Part shown: positions 18,322-27,526 of the stretch, one piece after another
How the letters are laid out: every line of letters begins with the position of its first letter
How positions within the stretch are numbered: the first letter of the stretch is position 1
Notes under the pieces: model-generated
What the model saw: the letters and a program-made list of their open reading frames with translations, nothing else
Told to the model about the DNA's origin: nothing
The model's database searches: none
Source of the DNA: Sphingobacterium bambusae
GTDB lineage: Bacteria; Bacteroidota; Bacteroidia; Sphingobacteriales; Sphingobacteriaceae
Assembly: GCF_033955345.1 (NCBI RefSeq)
Contig: NZ_CP138332.1
Coordinates: forward strand, 186,001-250,000
Reading direction: 5' to 3'
DNA length: 64,000 bases
Translations under genes and position numbers: made by a program

Positions 18322-19014
18322 ATGAGTAAGAAACTGAATATAGCACTAACGATCTGCTTTTGCTGGGTCTTTTCCCTATTGGCACAACACAGCCAAGCAC
18401 AGCAGATAAAAGGTATAGTCTACGAACTGGAAAGTAGCCAAAAGCTACGTTCTGTGTTGGTCAAAAATATACGCACCAACGAAAAAATAGAGAGCGACAG
18501 CGAAGGAAACTTCACGATCGGTGGGAACATCGAAGATTTGTTGAGCTTCACACAAGCAGGATACGAAATCGACACCGCCTATATCTATCAAGGAGGTATC
18601 CAACGTATTTACTTGGTACGCGATCAAAAGAGCATCGTTATTGATGAGGTTGTCGTTAGCCGCCTTACCGATAGCCGTCTGGTTGCTGAAATCGAAAAAG
18701 CAAAAAAAGATGGTCAAGTGGTGGATGCCTCACAAAATCGTGGCGGCATGCGCCTGTCCCCTTCCCGCCTATTTGGACGCCAAAGTAAGATGGCGCGCAA
18801 AAACTTGGAACTGCTGTTGAGCGAGCAAAGCAATAGGAAAGTCGATCGTCTGTTTTCAGCACAGGTTATCCGCGCTACCGTACCGGTAACGGATGATGAA
18901 CTTCCGCTGTTCCGCGAGCAGTTCCGACCTACGTTGGAGTTTATGGAAACAGCCTCTCCGGAAGATATCCGTATCTACGTCCTAGACGCCTACAGTAAAT
19001 TTAAATCAAAATAA
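18322..19014 (+). CDS. secreted carboxypeptidase-regulatory-like domain protein
   Basis: A 230-residue exported protein with signal peptide (residues 1-27, ending SQAQQ), followed by a carboxypeptidase-regulatory-like beta-sandwich (IKGIVYELESSQKLRSVLV, about residues 30-105) and a charged alpha-helical C-terminal half. The start ATG at 18322 gives a proper signal peptide and leaves 5 bp after the M1 stop; an upstream ATG at 18301 overlaps the M1 gene and is less likely. The function is unknown. This domain is found free-standing in many Bacteroidota envelope proteins. Confidence 0.8.
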   Translation: MSKKLNIALTICFCWVFSLLAQHSQAQQIKGIVYELESSQKLRSVLVKNIRTNEKIESDSEGNFTIGGNIEDLLSFTQAGYEIDTAYIYQGGIQRIYLVRDQKSIVIDEVVVSRLTDSRLVAEIEKAKKDGQVVDASQNRGGMRLSPSRLFGRQSKMARKNLELLLSEQSNRKVDRLFSAQVIRATVPVTDDELPLFREQFRPTLEFMETASPEDIRIYVLDAYSKFKSK

Positions 19015-19039
19015 AAAAACTACTAACCCAAAAAGAATT

Positions 19040-20527
19040 ATGCTTTTCAAAAAATCTATTCCACAAATTATTAACGAAGCCCGCGAGAGCGGTGAGCATA
19101 CGCTGAAGCGTACACTTACCAGCAGTGGCCTTATTGCCCTCGGTGTGGGTGCCATTATTGGTGCTGGGCTATTTTCCCTCACTGGTATCGCCGCTGCCGA
19201 AAATGCAGGACCGGCCGTTATTCTTTCGTTCATCGTTGCCGCGGTAGCCTGTTCGTTTGCGGGTCTTTGCTATGCCGAGTTCGCCTCTATGATTCCCGTC
19301 GCGGGAAGTGCCTACACCTATTCCTACGCCACCATGGGCGAATTTGTAGCTTGGATCATAGGTTGGGATTTGGTGCTCGAGTATGCTTTGGCCAGTGCCA
19401 CCGTGGCCGTAAGTTGGTCGCAATATTTTAACCAGCTGTTGATGACCTTTGGCGTATCCATCCCCGATCAGTTCCTGAAAGGACCTTGGGAAGGCGGTAT
19501 GGTGAATATACCAGCTATTATCATCGTCTGCTTACTTTCGCTGTTGTTGATGCGCGGCACCAAAGAATCTTCTACGGTTAACAATATCTTGGTTATCCTG
19601 AAAGTGAGTGTGGTATTGATCTTTATCGTATTGGGATGGAGCTTCATCGATTCGGCTAACCATACCCCATTTATCCCAACCAACGAAGGCGAAGAACTGG
19701 TTAAAAGTGGCGAGAAAGGTTTGTGGTCGTTCTTGACGAGTGATGATTTCGGAAAATTTGGTATCAGCGGTATCCTTCGTGCTGCCGGTGTATTGTTTTT
19801 CGCTTTCGTCGGCTTTGATGCTGTGAGCACCGCGGCGCAGGAAGCTAAAGATCCGAAAAAAGGAATGCCTATTGGCATCATCGGATCATTGATTATCTGT
19901 ACCATTCTGTATGTGCTATTCTCTTACGTGATGACCGGTTTGGAAAACTATCAAATGTTTAAGGGAGATGCCAAACCTGTGGCTACAGCCTTTGCAAAAA
20001 CTGGCTACACATTCTTGAATTCTGCATTGATTGTCACTATCATTGCGGGGTATACCTCCGTCATCTTGGTAATGTTGTTAGGCCAAAGCCGCGTATTCTA
20101 TTCTATGAGTAAAGATGGCTTGTTGCCAAAGATATTCTCGGATCTATCGAAAAACCAAACACCTTGGAAAACCAATTTGATCTTCATGGTTTTTGTATCT
20201 ATTTTCGCAGGTTTTGTTCCGGTCTCGGATTTAGGACATATGGTGAGTATCGGTACACTGTTTGCCTTCACCTTGGTGTGTATTGGTATCTTGGTGCTAC
20301 GGAAATCTAATCCGGAAATTGAGCGTCCGTTTAAAACGCCTTTCGTTCCGGTACTACCTATATTAGGTGTTATTGTATGTATCTTACTGATGGCTTCTCT
20401 ACCAATTGAGAGCTGGGAGCGTCTAGGCGTTTGGTTGCTGATCGGCTTAATTATCTATATTTTCTATGGTATGAAAAATAGTAAGATCAGAAAACAGCAT
20501 AAAGCAGGTAATCAGACGAATTTATAA
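19040..20527 (+). CDS. amino acid permease, cationic amino acid transporter type
   Basis: A 495-residue APC-superfamily permease with about 12 membrane segments. The N-terminal signature VGAIIGAGLFSLTG (residues 37-50, substrate-binding GAG loop of TM1) and the segment FVGFDAVSTAAQEAKDPKK (residues about 258-276) are typical of the CAT subgroup (TC 2.A.3.3). It imports amino acids, likely cationic or broad-range, in symport with protons. The gene starts 25 bp after the upstream gene and ends at a strong terminator, closing the 16.0-20.5 kb operon. Confidence 0.93.
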   Translation: MLFKKSIPQIINEARESGEHTLKRTLTSSGLIALGVGAIIGAGLFSLTGIAAAENAGPAVILSFIVAAVACSFAGLCYAEFASMIPVAGSAYTYSYATMGEFVAWIIGWDLVLEYALASATVAVSWSQYFNQLLMTFGVSIPDQFLKGPWEGGMVNIPAIIIVCLLSLLLMRGTKESSTVNNILVILKVSVVLIFIVLGWSFIDSANHTPFIPTNEGEELVKSGEKGLWSFLTSDDFGKFGISGILRAAGVLFFAFVGFDAVSTAAQEAKDPKKGMPIGIIGSLIICTILYVLFSYVMTGLENYQMFKGDAKPVATAFAKTGYTFLNSALIVTIIAGYTSVILVMLLGQSRVFYSMSKDGLLPKIFSDLSKNQTPWKTNLIFMVFVSIFAGFVPVSDLGHMVSIGTLFAFTLVCIGILVLRKSNPEIERPFKTPFVPVLPILGVIVCILLMASLPIESWERLGVWLLIGLIIYIFYGMKNSKIRKQHKAGNQTNL

Positions 20528-20546
20528 TCTGGTTGACAGTAAATAC

Positions 20547-20579
20547 AAAGCCGCTCCTGTTTTAAACAAGAGCGGCTTT
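20547..20579 (+). terminator. rho-independent terminator after the permease
   Basis: A 10-bp stem AAAGCCGCTC with GAGCGGCTTT (20547-20556 and 20570-20579) is followed by a T run. It ends the plus-strand unit that begins at 16013. Confidence 0.88.
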
Positions 20580-20629
20580 TTTATGCGGTTAAAGAAACAA
20601 GGGATAGCCGGCTTTGTATCGATGGCTAT

Positions 20630-23600
20630 TTACAAATTTGTAGGTATGGTAAACCAAAATGTGGAGCCCTCGCCCTCTACACTTTCTACGCCTATATTTC
20701 CCTGATGGCGCTCGATAATATCTTTACAAATGAATAGGCCTAGCCCCAAGCCTGAAAACTTGATAGACTCTTCCACCCTAAAGAAACGATCGAATACTAA
20801 GTCTTTCTTATCTTTCGAAATACCAATACCAAAATCACGTACAGCCACGCGCACGCTATCCTTGTACGATCGCTTGACGTCAACCCTAACCATGTCCTTG
20901 CCGGGCGAATATTTTATGGCATTGGAAAGGAAGTTGACCATCACCTGTTCTATGCGGTGCCTGTCGGCAGATAAATGCAGATCCTCCTCGGCAACCAGCT
21001 CAATATGATGCGAAACATCGCCATTTACAATATCATTTACAACTTCTTTGGCCAAATCCGCTAGGTTAAACGCGGTATAATTCAACTGCATCTTGCCGGA
21101 GTGTATTTTTGTCACATCCAACAAGTCGTTAATCAGGTAGGTAAGCTTATCGGTTTGCTTCAAGCTTTTAGCCAAGAAATCTTGGATAAGCTCAACGGAT
21201 TTCCCTTGGTCTATGGATTTTAGTCCGATCTGTAGCATAGCTTTTAAACTTGTGATCGGTGTTTTAAGTTCGTGGCTGGCAATACTCATAAATTCGTCCT
21301 TCCGGTTCATCAATTGGCGAGTGGCGATTTGCGACTTGACCAATTCACTTACTTCAAAACCAAAAAACGCTACGCCGTCGATCTGTTCTCTATCGTCAAA
21401 GATTGGTGTAAAAAGATAATCTATCCAGGCTTGCCCGATTTCATTGCCGTCGCTGTCAAATTTTGCAACCCGAAAAGCTTTTCCTGAAAGCGATAGGCCT
21501 TGACTTAAGATCTCCCCGTCCTTTTGATACAAGCTGCGATCCACAGCTACTTTATGTGCCTCTGCAGATGCCAGTCCCAAAAAGTCGTTACCGGAATAGA
21601 ACCGCTTGAATGCAGCGTTACTGTATTCATACCGAAGTTCTGCACCCCGCCGAATGGATATCAGCGCAGGCGCATTGGCAAACAACTCATAGAACTCCTT
21701 TTGTTGTCGCAGGATAAAATCCTGCAGTTCCTGCTTTCTGCGCTCCGCAGCTTTAATGCGTGTGACATCCACGACCGAGCCGACCATGCGATATGCCACG
21801 CCATGTGTGTCATGTTGCACACTACCGCGATCCAATATCTCGGCATAACTACCGTCGGCACGCATAAAACGATATTCTGCCAGCCAGGTTTCTTTTTGTT
21901 CATTGATCGTACGATAAACACTATCTCGCACCCGCTTGACATCTTCTGGATGAATACATTGATACCAAAAATCGGTTGTCTGTGTCTCGGCATTGATCTC
22001 GTAGCCGAACATCGCTGAAAAGTTTTGACTTCGCCAAATCCTGTTATTCACCAAATCCCAGTCCCATATGGTATCGTTCGTCGCTTCTGAAACCATATTA
22101 AAACGATCTTCGCTTTTTGTTAAACTGAGCGTACGCTCGCGCACCCGACTTTCCAACTCATTGTTGAGTGTCTTGAGCGACTCACGAACGCTTAGCAGCT
22201 CGTTATAGTTCTTTTTCAGACTTTGCTCTCCTTTCTTGCGTTCGGTCACATCGGTGTACGTGACGGCCAATAGATCCCCGATATTGGTCGCCGTCACGAT
22301 ATACCAGTGGTCGTTATCCAGCTGAATTTCGGTCTGCAGGTTATCCCCCGAGGAAACAATATCTTTTAACTGCAGAAAAAGTTTTTCATTGTACATCCCT
22401 TGCAATTGCTTCCGGAACAATAACCCCGAAAGGTCTTGTTCCCCCAGGCCTGCAATCTGTTCAGCAGTCGTATTTGCTGCATAGCATTTGAAATCAACTA
22501 TTTCTTTCTTCGCATTGCGAATACTGGTGAATATTAATACCGCACTGAGACTCGTTTTGAAAACACCGACGATGATATCACTCAGTTCGTTTAAGGCTGT
22601 AATATCTACAAAGGTGATGACCACGCCATCCGACTGTCCATCGATACGAACATAAGGCATGATCCGTAGTAAGCAAATACGGCCATTCTTCAGTTGGATT
22701 TCACGTTCAGGCAGGGCAGAATTATTCTTTAGCGCACTATCAATATCCGCTAAGAAATTTTCGTAGTTGATATTGTTAGAAATATGTTTGATGGGCCTGC
22801 CGATATCTGCTTCGATCAAGTTGACCATCTCCACCGCCGCCGGATTAAATTTACGTATACGTCCGGTACCGTCAACAAAGATCTGCCCGATATCGACACT
22901 CTTGAAATAATTGTTTAAGTCGTCGTTAAGTTCGATCAGTTCCTTAATCTTCTGTTGATGTTCGGCATTCAGCGTATGCAACTCTTCATTTAGCGATTGA
23001 AGTTCCTCATTGCTGGATTGAAGTTCTTCATTGGCCGATAGCAACTCTTCGTTGCTGGATTGTAATTCCTCGTTGGCCGTATCCATCTCCTCTATCGCCA
23101 CTTGCAGGTTATTGCGTACTTCGCTCAGCTCGCTTTCCAATTCGATCAGATAGGTCGTTTGATGCTCATCTGTAGCGACCTGGGGTTGATAATTTTGAGG
23201 CTCCGCTTCAGTTTCAATCTGTCGGAAAACCACGAGCGTAAAAGGTTTTTCCAAATCTGGATTAGCAGGACTCACATCTATATTGATCACCAGTTCCTCC
23301 TTGGCGTTTTTTACTCGTAGTCGTTTTAAAGACTTAGCGACGTTATCTTTCCAAACTGCACGTATCGTATTGTTCAATAAATAGGATATCTCCTTGGGCA
23401 CCATCTTCAGGAGGTTCATCTCCAATTTTTTCTCCGGGAGTGACAAAAACTTCCGATAATTGCCGATCGTATCTTTAACCTCAAAATTCTTATCAATAAA
23501 AGCGCCCACATAGCCGTACTGTTCCATTAAAAACTGTTGGAACAACTCTTCTGATGTTTTCTTCGGCTTCTTTATTGTACGAACCGGAAACTGTCGTTGT

Positions 23601-25057
23601 ATACCGCCTCGTTCTGCTCCAACAAATTCGGTTGCCCGAGGTATAACACCTGTTTTCTTAAATATCTTCCACTTGCTGCTGATTTCCTTTACACCATCCT
23701 TAATCGGAGCGATCGTTTCACTGGGTCCCAAAAACAGATAACCATCCTGATTTAACGAAAAATGAAAGGTCGTTAAGATATTGTGTTGCAATAAGCTGTT
23801 CATATAGATCAACATATTGCGACAGCAAATCAAATCGTTCTTAATAAACGGTGGAGTTTTGATGACGTTATGCTTGGCAAACACAATCTGTTTCCGAATA
23901 TGGGGAACAACGGAAATACGCTGCCCATCCTGTATAAAATATTCGTTGAACAAATTTTCGGGAATATCCTTACGAAAAGAAGCCGGATAACTATTTCCGG
24001 AAGCAATTTCTAAACTCACTTCATCAATATCTGACGCGAAAATCTTGATGTCTAGATTTTTTTTGCTTTTCTTTACGTATTGATCCATCAATATGGCTAC
24101 CGAATAAACTTCTTCACCCGTGCTACAAGCACAAACCCATATCTTAACCGTTTCTTTATCTTCTTTATTATCTATAATGTCTGGAATAGCCTTGTTTTTT
24201 AGAACATCAAATGCTGCTTGATCTCTAAAAAATCGCGTTACACCAATCAAGAAGTCTTTGCTCAACAAATCTACCTCCTGCTCACTGCCTTTCAATAGCT
24301 CCAAATATTGATCAACGGAATCGACGTGCAATGCTTTCATACGGCGACCGATCCGTCTAAAAATCGTGGGCGTTTTATACAAGGAGAAATCGTGATCCGT
24401 TTGCGTGTGCACTAGCTGAAACATTTCATTTACGATTGCGGCATCCACTTCACCGTTTTCGAGCGCTCTTACCGGTGCCAAGCTGATGTAATCGGCTAGC
24501 TTCTCGTACATCGCGGAAATCGGCACAACATGATCAACATTACCCGACTTGATGGCGTTGATCGGCATACTGTCAAATTTCGCCGTCTGCGGATCTTGGG
24601 CAATAACCAAGCCGCCGTGTTCTTTGATTGCTTCAATTCCAAGTGTTCCGTCACTGCCTGTACCCGAGAGAATAATTGCGATTGCTTTGCTTTTACTGTT
24701 TTCGGCCAAGCTGATCAAAAAATTATCGATCGCATTGTTGGGTACCTTATCTCCTTTTTTCTCCAAATGTAAACGTCCCTTCCTAATTGTGATAAATTTA
24801 TCATTTGGAATAACATATACACAGGAAGGCTTCACCAATTGGTTCTCTGCCGCTTCGATAACCTGCATATGCGTGTGCTTCGACACGAGCTCCACAAGCA
24901 GGCTTTTATAATCGGAAGAAAGATGTTGAATCAAGACAAAAGAAACCTCTATTTGCGAAGGAATACGATCGAAAAGGTCGTGGATAGCTTCCAGTCCACC
25001 TGCTGACGCTCCAATACCTACCACATACTGTGAAACCGTCTTTTTTTTGTTTGCCAT
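20630..25057 (-). CDS. CheB-CheR-PAS-histidine kinase hybrid, putative phytochrome output
   Basis: A 1475-residue soluble signalling protein. In order: a CheB methylesterase domain (GIGASAGGLEAI with Ser18, and LSGTGSDGT near 133), a CheR methyltransferase domain (VCACSTGEEVYS near 312, CCRNMLIYMN near 409), a long coiled coil of repeated N-E-E-L heptads near 665-705, several PAS domains, and a C-terminal histidine kinase (SIASHELKTP near 1256, NFLSNAIKYSP, RDFGIGIS, GLGLGLFICKDI). No receiver domain or membrane span is seen. It follows the bacteriophytochrome gene by 12 bp, so light is its probable input. CheB/CheR hybrids of this type are known orphan sensors not tied to chemotaxis receptors; no che genes are nearby. 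The partner response regulator is not in this window. Confidence 0.93.
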   Translation of the reverse strand: MANKKKTVSQYVVGIGASAGGLEAIHDLFDRIPSQIEVSFVLIQHLSSDYKSLLVELVSKHTHMQVIEAAENQLVKPSCVYVIPNDKFITIRKGRLHLEKKGDKVPNNAIDNFLISLAENSKSKAIAIILSGTGSDGTLGIEAIKEHGGLVIAQDPQTAKFDSMPINAIKSGNVDHVVPISAMYEKLADYISLAPVRALENGEVDAAIVNEMFQLVHTQTDHDFSLYKTPTIFRRIGRRMKALHVDSVDQYLELLKGSEQEVDLLSKDFLIGVTRFFRDQAAFDVLKNKAIPDIIDNKEDKETVKIWVCACSTGEEVYSVAILMDQYVKKSKKNLDIKIFASDIDEVSLEIASGNSYPASFRKDIPENLFNEYFIQDGQRISVVPHIRKQIVFAKHNVIKTPPFIKNDLICCRNMLIYMNSLLQHNILTTFHFSLNQDGYLFLGPSETIAPIKDGVKEISSKWKIFKKTGVIPRATEFVGAERGGIQRQFPVRTIKKPKKTSEELFQQFLMEQYGYVGAFIDKNFEVKDTIGNYRKFLSLPEKKLEMNLLKMVPKEISYLLNNTIRAVWKDNVAKSLKRLRVKNAKEELVINIDVSPANPDLEKPFTLVVFRQIETEAEPQNYQPQVATDEHQTTYLIELESELSEVRNNLQVAIEEMDTANEELQSSNEELLSANEELQSSNEELQSLNEELHTLNAEHQQKIKELIELNDDLNNYFKSVDIGQIFVDGTGRIRKFNPAAVEMVNLIEADIGRPIKHISNNINYENFLADIDSALKNNSALPEREIQLKNGRICLLRIMPYVRIDGQSDGVVITFVDITALNELSDIIVGVFKTSLSAVLIFTSIRNAKKEIVDFKCYAANTTAEQIAGLGEQDLSGLLFRKQLQGMYNEKLFLQLKDIVSSGDNLQTEIQLDNDHWYIVTATNIGDLLAVTYTDVTERKKGEQSLKKNYNELLSVRESLKTLNNELESRVRERTLSLTKSEDRFNMVSEATNDTIWDWDLVNNRIWRSQNFSAMFGYEINAETQTTDFWYQCIHPEDVKRVRDSVYRTINEQKETWLAEYRFMRADGSYAEILDRGSVQHDTHGVAYRMVGSVVDVTRIKAAERRKQELQDFILRQQKEFYELFANAPALISIRRGAELRYEYSNAAFKRFYSGNDFLGLASAEAHKVAVDRSLYQKDGEILSQGLSLSGKAFRVAKFDSDGNEIGQAWIDYLFTPIFDDREQIDGVAFFGFEVSELVKSQIATRQLMNRKDEFMSIASHELKTPITSLKAMLQIGLKSIDQGKSVELIQDFLAKSLKQTDKLTYLINDLLDVTKIHSGKMQLNYTAFNLADLAKEVVNDIVNGDVSHHIELVAEEDLHLSADRHRIEQVMVNFLSNAIKYSPGKDMVRVDVKRSYKDSVRVAVRDFGIGISKDKKDLVFDRFFRVEESIKFSGLGLGLFICKDIIERHQGNIGVESVEGEGSTFWFTIPTNL

Positions 25058-25069
25058 TCGAAAGAGAAA

Positions 25070-26557
25070 TTAACGCTTATGTTCTAAAAGGAAGCTACGG
25101 ACGGTGTTGGCTATCTGCAGTTCTTGTTCGTGCCAAGGCAATGCCGTCTGGTTGACGGTTTCCATCCATATCTTAAAAGAATGACGTGGGTGATACGTTG
25201 TACCTCCCACTTCAAAATTTATCGCTTGATGTGGATTTCCTCCCCACTCTATCGTTTTAACGACCTCTGGTCTGAAACATACGATATAGTCAGGCTCTGT
25301 GCTGGAAATTGGTATGACGAGCATTCCGCTGGCTAATTCACTATAGTTGATTGCCTCTTCCAGTACGCTTGCCAAATTGTGCGTCGAATAGACTTGGTTG
25401 ATCTCTTTCGCTTGCAGCCATAAATAGAGGTTATCCAAAAAGGCACGCTCTGGTGTTTCGCCGCTTACAAACTGTTGGCCTGCCTCAAATATTACGGCAC
25501 CCGACGCCCTAAATAATTTAAGGAGGTTGACTTCGCCAGAGAAAAGCCCTTCTTTGATACCCGATTTATATACGGCATCGATAACCAAGTTTCTGTCGCG
25601 CTGTAGATCGGATACGAATTGATATTCACTGTTATTGATAATCGACGATATCTTTGTGGAGATTACATTGCTCAGCAAAGCCAAGTTGACACCATCTTCA
25701 AAGTTCAGTCCAAACGTAGAACAATGATGACAAGCTATCAAGCCCCATAGTTTTCCGTTATGAATAACACGTAACGACATCGAGCCCATTACCTTCATAT
25801 TGGAAAGGTATTCCAGGTGCACATCAGCGACGCCACGTAAAAAACACGCAGACAGATCAGTAAACGCGTTCGTCAAGGGATTGATGACCGGATAGAGGCG
25901 TGAAGGCGTATAGGTACCGTCAGGAATAAGGCGAATAGGATTCTTGAGATACAATTCCCTTGCTTGGCGAGGTACATCGGAAGCAGGAAAGGTAACCCCA
26001 AAATAAGGCTCCAGTGTCTTGGTTTTTACTTCAGCAATCACCGTCCCATTCCAGTCCGCATCAAATTTGTACATCATCACACCATCGATTCCCAACATCG
26101 ACTGCAACTCTTTCACAATCAGATCGCAAGCTTCTTGGAGTTCCGATGTGGTATTCAGCGCGGCAACCAATTCGCGCACTTCTTGTAATCCGCCGAATTT
26201 GCTTTTCGTAGACTCCTGTTCGGGTTGCACTTCCAACAGGTAATAGCGATCATGTTCGCTGATCAGCGCGAAAAAAGGGAGATCTTCTATAACCAGTCTA
26301 AACGTGATTTTTTTACTTAAACTCTGAGTCAAGACGCCTTTGATATCGTCCACACCGTCCCTTACAAACGAATCAAGTGACGCGCCAACAATTTCCTGCA
26401 ATTCCTTGTTGAGGTAAGTCGCTAAATTCACACTGATCTGCAAGATACGTAGATCATCTTTATCCAAGAGCATGATCGCCCCGTGAGGCTGTATAGTATT
26501 GATGTGGTGTATAGGAAGGTTTCCACAAAATTCCGAATCAAAGTTGGCTTTACGCAT
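25070..26557 (-). CDS. bacteriophytochrome photosensory core (PAS-GAF-PHY)
   Basis: A 495-residue protein made of PAS, GAF and PHY domains only. Cys11 in FCGNLPIHHINTIQPHG matches the N-terminal biliverdin-attachment cysteine of bacteriophytochromes. The GAF domain carries PASDVPRQAREL (the PASDIP motif with Ile to Val) and LWGLIACHHCS with the chromophore-contacting histidine. The PHY tongue motif PRxSF is present as HPRHSF near 457. All features of a functional red/far-red sensor are kept, but there is no kinase or other output domain: the protein ends shortly after PHY. The CheB-CheR-kinase gene starts 12 bp downstream. No heme oxygenase (needed to make biliverdin) is in the window. Confidence 0.93.
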   Translation of the reverse strand: MRKANFDSEFCGNLPIHHINTIQPHGAIMLLDKDDLRILQISVNLATYLNKELQEIVGASLDSFVRDGVDDIKGVLTQSLSKKITFRLVIEDLPFFALISEHDRYYLLEVQPEQESTKSKFGGLQEVRELVAALNTTSELQEACDLIVKELQSMLGIDGVMMYKFDADWNGTVIAEVKTKTLEPYFGVTFPASDVPRQARELYLKNPIRLIPDGTYTPSRLYPVINPLTNAFTDLSACFLRGVADVHLEYLSNMKVMGSMSLRVIHNGKLWGLIACHHCSTFGLNFEDGVNLALLSNVISTKISSIINNSEYQFVSDLQRDRNLVIDAVYKSGIKEGLFSGEVNLLKLFRASGAVIFEAGQQFVSGETPERAFLDNLYLWLQAKEINQVYSTHNLASVLEEAINYSELASGMLVIPISSTEPDYIVCFRPEVVKTIEWGGNPHQAINFEVGGTTYHPRHSFKIWMETVNQTALPWHEQELQIANTVRSFLLEHKR

Positions 26558-26764
26558 AATGCTGTACTAGTAATCTATTTTACCGATAAGTTACAAATTA
26601 ACAAAAAAGCCGATAGCAATCAAATCAAATATTTCCATGTTAAACGTTAAAACACCTATATACACACGCATCAGGTATATCTACGCTCTTTCCGTGCGTG
26701 ATATACCTACTTGTGATGTTGTGATGCGAAACGCAAATAATCCACGAGGCAGGTTCATTATGGT

Positions 26765-27229
26765 TTACAAAAAAGGCTTCATCTCCTCCTCAATCTGTTT
26801 ACGATGCCCCATGAGCCGTTTGGCATATTCTTCTTGTTGTTTTTCCTCGTCGGTGACCGGAATCCATTTCGGCACTTGGGTTGCTTTTCCGTCATCGTCC
26901 AAAGCTACAAAAACAATAATGCAATGCGTTTTCTTCTCAAAGCTGTTGCTTTTTAGATCGCGCGCATATACATCAATTGCGATATGCATACTACTGGATC
27001 CCGTATAGATCACATGGGCCTCTACTTTTACGATCTGCCCGATTTTGATTGGCTGGTAAAAACGAATGCCACCGACATAAACCGTCACACAGTAGCGGCT
27101 GCTCCACGTGCTGGCACAGGCATAGCCAGCTTGGTCGATCCATTTCATCACGGCTCCGCCATGCACTTTTCCGCCATAGTTTACATCGGAAGGTTCCGAA
27201 ATAAATTGAAAAATCAAAGGTGTATTCAT
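26765..27229 (-). CDS. acyl-CoA thioesterase, hotdog fold
   Basis: A 154-residue hotdog-fold thioesterase of the YciA/ACOT type. The catalytic segment is NYGGKVHGGAVMKWIDQAGY (residues about 17-36), with the helix and active-site Asp32, followed by VGGIRFYQPIKIGQIV. It hydrolyses acyl-CoA thioesters in the cytoplasm. An arrangement of three TTTGCC half-sites lies 33-56 bp upstream. The charged C-terminal tail (EEKQQEEYAKRLMGHRKQIEEE) is common in this subgroup. Confidence 0.9.
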   Translation of the reverse strand: MNTPLIFQFISEPSDVNYGGKVHGGAVMKWIDQAGYACASTWSSRYCVTVYVGGIRFYQPIKIGQIVKVEAHVIYTGSSSMHIAIDVYARDLKSNSFEKKTHCIIVFVALDDDGKATQVPKWIPVTDEEKQQEEYAKRLMGHRKQIEEEMKPFL

Positions 27230-27261
27230 ATGGACATTTATTGCTTGCTCTCTAACTAACC

Positions 27262-27285
27262 TTTGCCAATCGGCAAATGTTTGCC
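27262..27285. promoter_or_regulatory. triple TTTGCC half-site cluster
   Basis: TTTGCC (27262-27267), 4 bp, GGCAAA (27272-27277), 2 bp, TTTGCC (27280-27285). The first two arms form an inverted repeat. It lies 33 bp upstream of the thioesterase start on the minus strand and may be an operator; no cognate regulator is identified. Confidence 0.3.
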
Positions 27286-27494
27286 AAACTCATCTTTTTT
27301 GCACGCCGGCAACACCGCAAACCCGACGCCACCGATGGTCGCAATAAGAATTAGACGGGCCTATCTGCAAGGAAATAGCAGATAAAACTTCGAAATGTTA
27401 AAAAGTGTTAAGAAAAACAGACAAGGGTACTACAGCCGAACAAGCGTCGTTTAAGTAGTATAATTTCATAATTTAGGTTAATAATTGGTTTGGT

Positions 27495-27525
27495 AAAATC
27501 CTGGAGTTCCCCGCTTCAGGATTTT
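27495..27525. terminator. rho-independent terminator-like hairpin near the beta-lactamase stop
   Basis: A 12-bp stem with one G-T pair (27495-27506 with 27514-27525) and a 7-nt loop. The T run is longer on the plus strand, but the only adjacent gene is the minus-strand beta-lactamase ending at 27527. It may serve that gene, or end an unseen plus-strand transcript. Confidence 0.7.
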
Positions 27526-27526
27526 T

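Noticed and set aside
22950..23100. Tandem repeat inside the CheB-CheR-kinase gene
   Set aside because: It encodes the regular N-E-E-L coiled coil normal for this protein class, not a DNA-level repeat element.
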